From contig JAPHRB010000114.1 of the NCBI GenBank assembly GCA_026197015.1, forward strand, positions 1 to 6,117: 6,117 bases of DNA, given 5' to 3'. Origin of the DNA: Gammaproteobacteria bacterium. Lineage in GTDB: Bacteria; Pseudomonadota; Gammaproteobacteria; SZUA-229. The position numbers and the translations under genes were made by a program. The notes beneath the pieces are model-generated. The model searched no databases. It was not told where the DNA came from and worked only from the letters and a program-made list of their open reading frames with translations. This document shows positions 6,001 through 6,117 of the stretch, one piece after another; within the stretch, counting starts at the first letter, position 1; each line of letters opens with the position of its first letter.

Positions 6001-6117
6001 TGTTGATGGCGCAGGTCTGGGCCTGGGTATCGCTTTAAGATTCTCTCGTTTACTAAACCATGAAATCAAACTCTGCTCTGAGGATGGTCACGGCAGTTTA
6101 TTTTCGCTGCTGGTTCC
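3077..6117 (+). CDS. crbS: CrbS-like sensor histidine kinase with N-terminal sodium:solute symporter domain (3' truncated)
   Basis: At least 1013 codons from a TTG start with no internal stop; the gene continues past the right edge. Residues 1-515 are a multi-pass SSS (SLC5-like) transporter domain, from the opening helix (about 3-20) ending in FWIARIGDR to the last helix before LLDKTRLADRIQ (508-519). Residues about 535-625 are a helical STAC-like linker. Residues 626-742 are a PAS domain (SGISVVDADLNIVAWNKRY; PAS_7 type), and about 746-800 a charged coiled coil. The HisKA domain has the H-box FIRTASHDILQPLNA (805-819) with phospho-accepting His811. The HATPase has an N-box with N921 and N925, G1 DSGPGI (952-957), F-box IFDDF (965-969) and G2 GAGLGLGI (978-985). 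All catalytic motifs are intact. CrbS kinases usually end in a receiver domain, which would lie outside the window. Known CrbS/CrbR systems activate acetate-assimilation genes; here the gene faces a probable acetate symporter operon, which supports that role. The stimulus, and whether the transporter domain moves solute, cannot be read from sequence. A paralogous SSS-kinase such as CbrA is the main alternative, but the PAS type, STAC and H-box favour CrbS. Confidence 0.88.
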   Translation, partial: MSPVTLIIAITAYLALLFWIARIGDRSRYSTSNWSRHPLVYTLALGVYCTSWTFYGLVGTAASSGWYYLPILLGPILLFTLGYPLLQRIAGICRQQNIHSIADFISSRYGKRQSVAALVTLIMLATTVPYIALQLKAVTDTLLLISADANAFANQDMTLFVTLAMTLFTLIFGANRLDVSSYHSGIMTVIAFESLIKVIALVAIALLALSLSNGFDPSTLSNSSNAVFQASTFTPSFWVLTLVSAATIFCLPRMFQITFVECLSDKHLKYARRGFTLYLGVIAIAIFVISWVGNQLLGGTNVASDTYVLALPLGQDNKFLGLLAFLGGFSAATALIIVASLTLSQMLSNDVILPLLIKIRNTKNLPADHSRSLIYARRITVVAIIFMAWFYQHSFAENVALTEIGLISFALAVQLAPAIIFGIYWQKANAYGLYAGLACGVLIWFITLMLPLLSNAGFINPGLISEGLFAINFLKPDQLFGFNFSDSYTRGVVLSSVFNIFVFYLVSLLDKTRLADRIQAIAFVNRERTRQTPDESSLLINKSDLSTMLSQFLGESATRRLLESEPRPEMIMASAAMLEAAEQTLSGVVGVASARAMLSSLSRGDSLGVEDVVNIFEETTRTLQFNQDMLYASFESMSSGISVVDADLNIVAWNKRYEQMFNYPEGMLRVGCPAEDLVRYNAERGMLGAGAIEKQVQTRLGHLLAGKAYRVVRNHNQGVIEIKGRPLPKGGYVTTYHDISDFINTQNELEKANLNLEQRVSQRTEEIEKINESLRNEVKKRSETEIELIKAKSIAEKSNASKTQFIRTASHDILQPLNAANLYASALLEKTDIDTELRDSLHHLHNAIGSAELIISNLLEISRLDTGTLTPKISVFSLSDTIDQLANEFRVQTNENVSFHWQATTLCTESDARYLRRILQNFLSNAVKYTRKGKILLGCRRRGDQIEICIYDSGPGISEAHQQRIFDDFYRINGNVDGAGLGLGIALRFSRLLNHEIKLCSEDGHGSLFSLLV

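Noticed and set aside
3077..6117. Possible frameshift or pseudogene, because no ATG-started long frame appears over 3 kb
   Set aside because: Translation from the TTG is uninterrupted to the window edge, and all transporter, PAS, HisKA and HATPase motifs lie in one frame. The gene only lacks an ATG start and an in-window stop.

Overview
The window looks like part of a gammaproteobacterial chromosome of moderately low GC content. It carries a divergent acetate or short-chain carboxylate uptake and sensing locus. The assignment to Gammaproteobacteria rests on the protein families and gene order: a DUF4212 small subunit plus a VC_2705-subfamily sodium:solute symporter, followed by a cNMP-binding/CBS/DUF294-type protein, beside a CrbS-type sensor kinase. 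I cannot name the genus.

Layout, minus strand, read right to left from about 2999: a promoter and inverted-repeat region (2942-2999), the DUF4212 small subunit (2905-2642), the 576-residue symporter (2633-903) whose start is coupled to the end of the small subunit, and a clear rho-independent terminator (866-827). A good sigma70-like promoter (828-801) then restarts transcription for a 164-residue membrane-anchored protein of unknown function (773-279). After a 93-bp gap comes the N-terminal end of a gene that leaves the window at base 1 (185-1) and resembles the start of cNMP-binding/CBS/DUF294 signalling proteins. I see no convincing terminator or strong promoter in the gap 186-278.

Plus strand: one very long gene, with no ATG start and no stop inside the window, runs from a TTG at 3077 past base 6117. 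It encodes a CrbS-like sensor kinase: an SSS (SLC5-like) transporter domain, a STAC-like linker, PAS, coiled coil, HisKA with phospho-accepting His811, and HATPase. The usual C-terminal receiver would lie beyond the edge. CrbS with its response regulator CrbR is known from Vibrio and Pseudomonas to switch on acetate-utilisation genes, so the kinase is probably the sensor for the transporter operon it faces.

The most interesting non-coding element is the 171-bp divergent intergenic region. A 12+12 bp inverted repeat (2963-2990, one mismatched pair) sits between the two transcription units. It overlaps one good sigma70-like promoter and is centred 41.5 bp upstream of the predicted start of a second, weak-35 promoter, which is the geometry expected of a class II activator site. 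It is a reasonable candidate operator for the CrbR-type partner regulator. No mobile elements, CRISPR arrays, tRNA or rRNA genes were seen.
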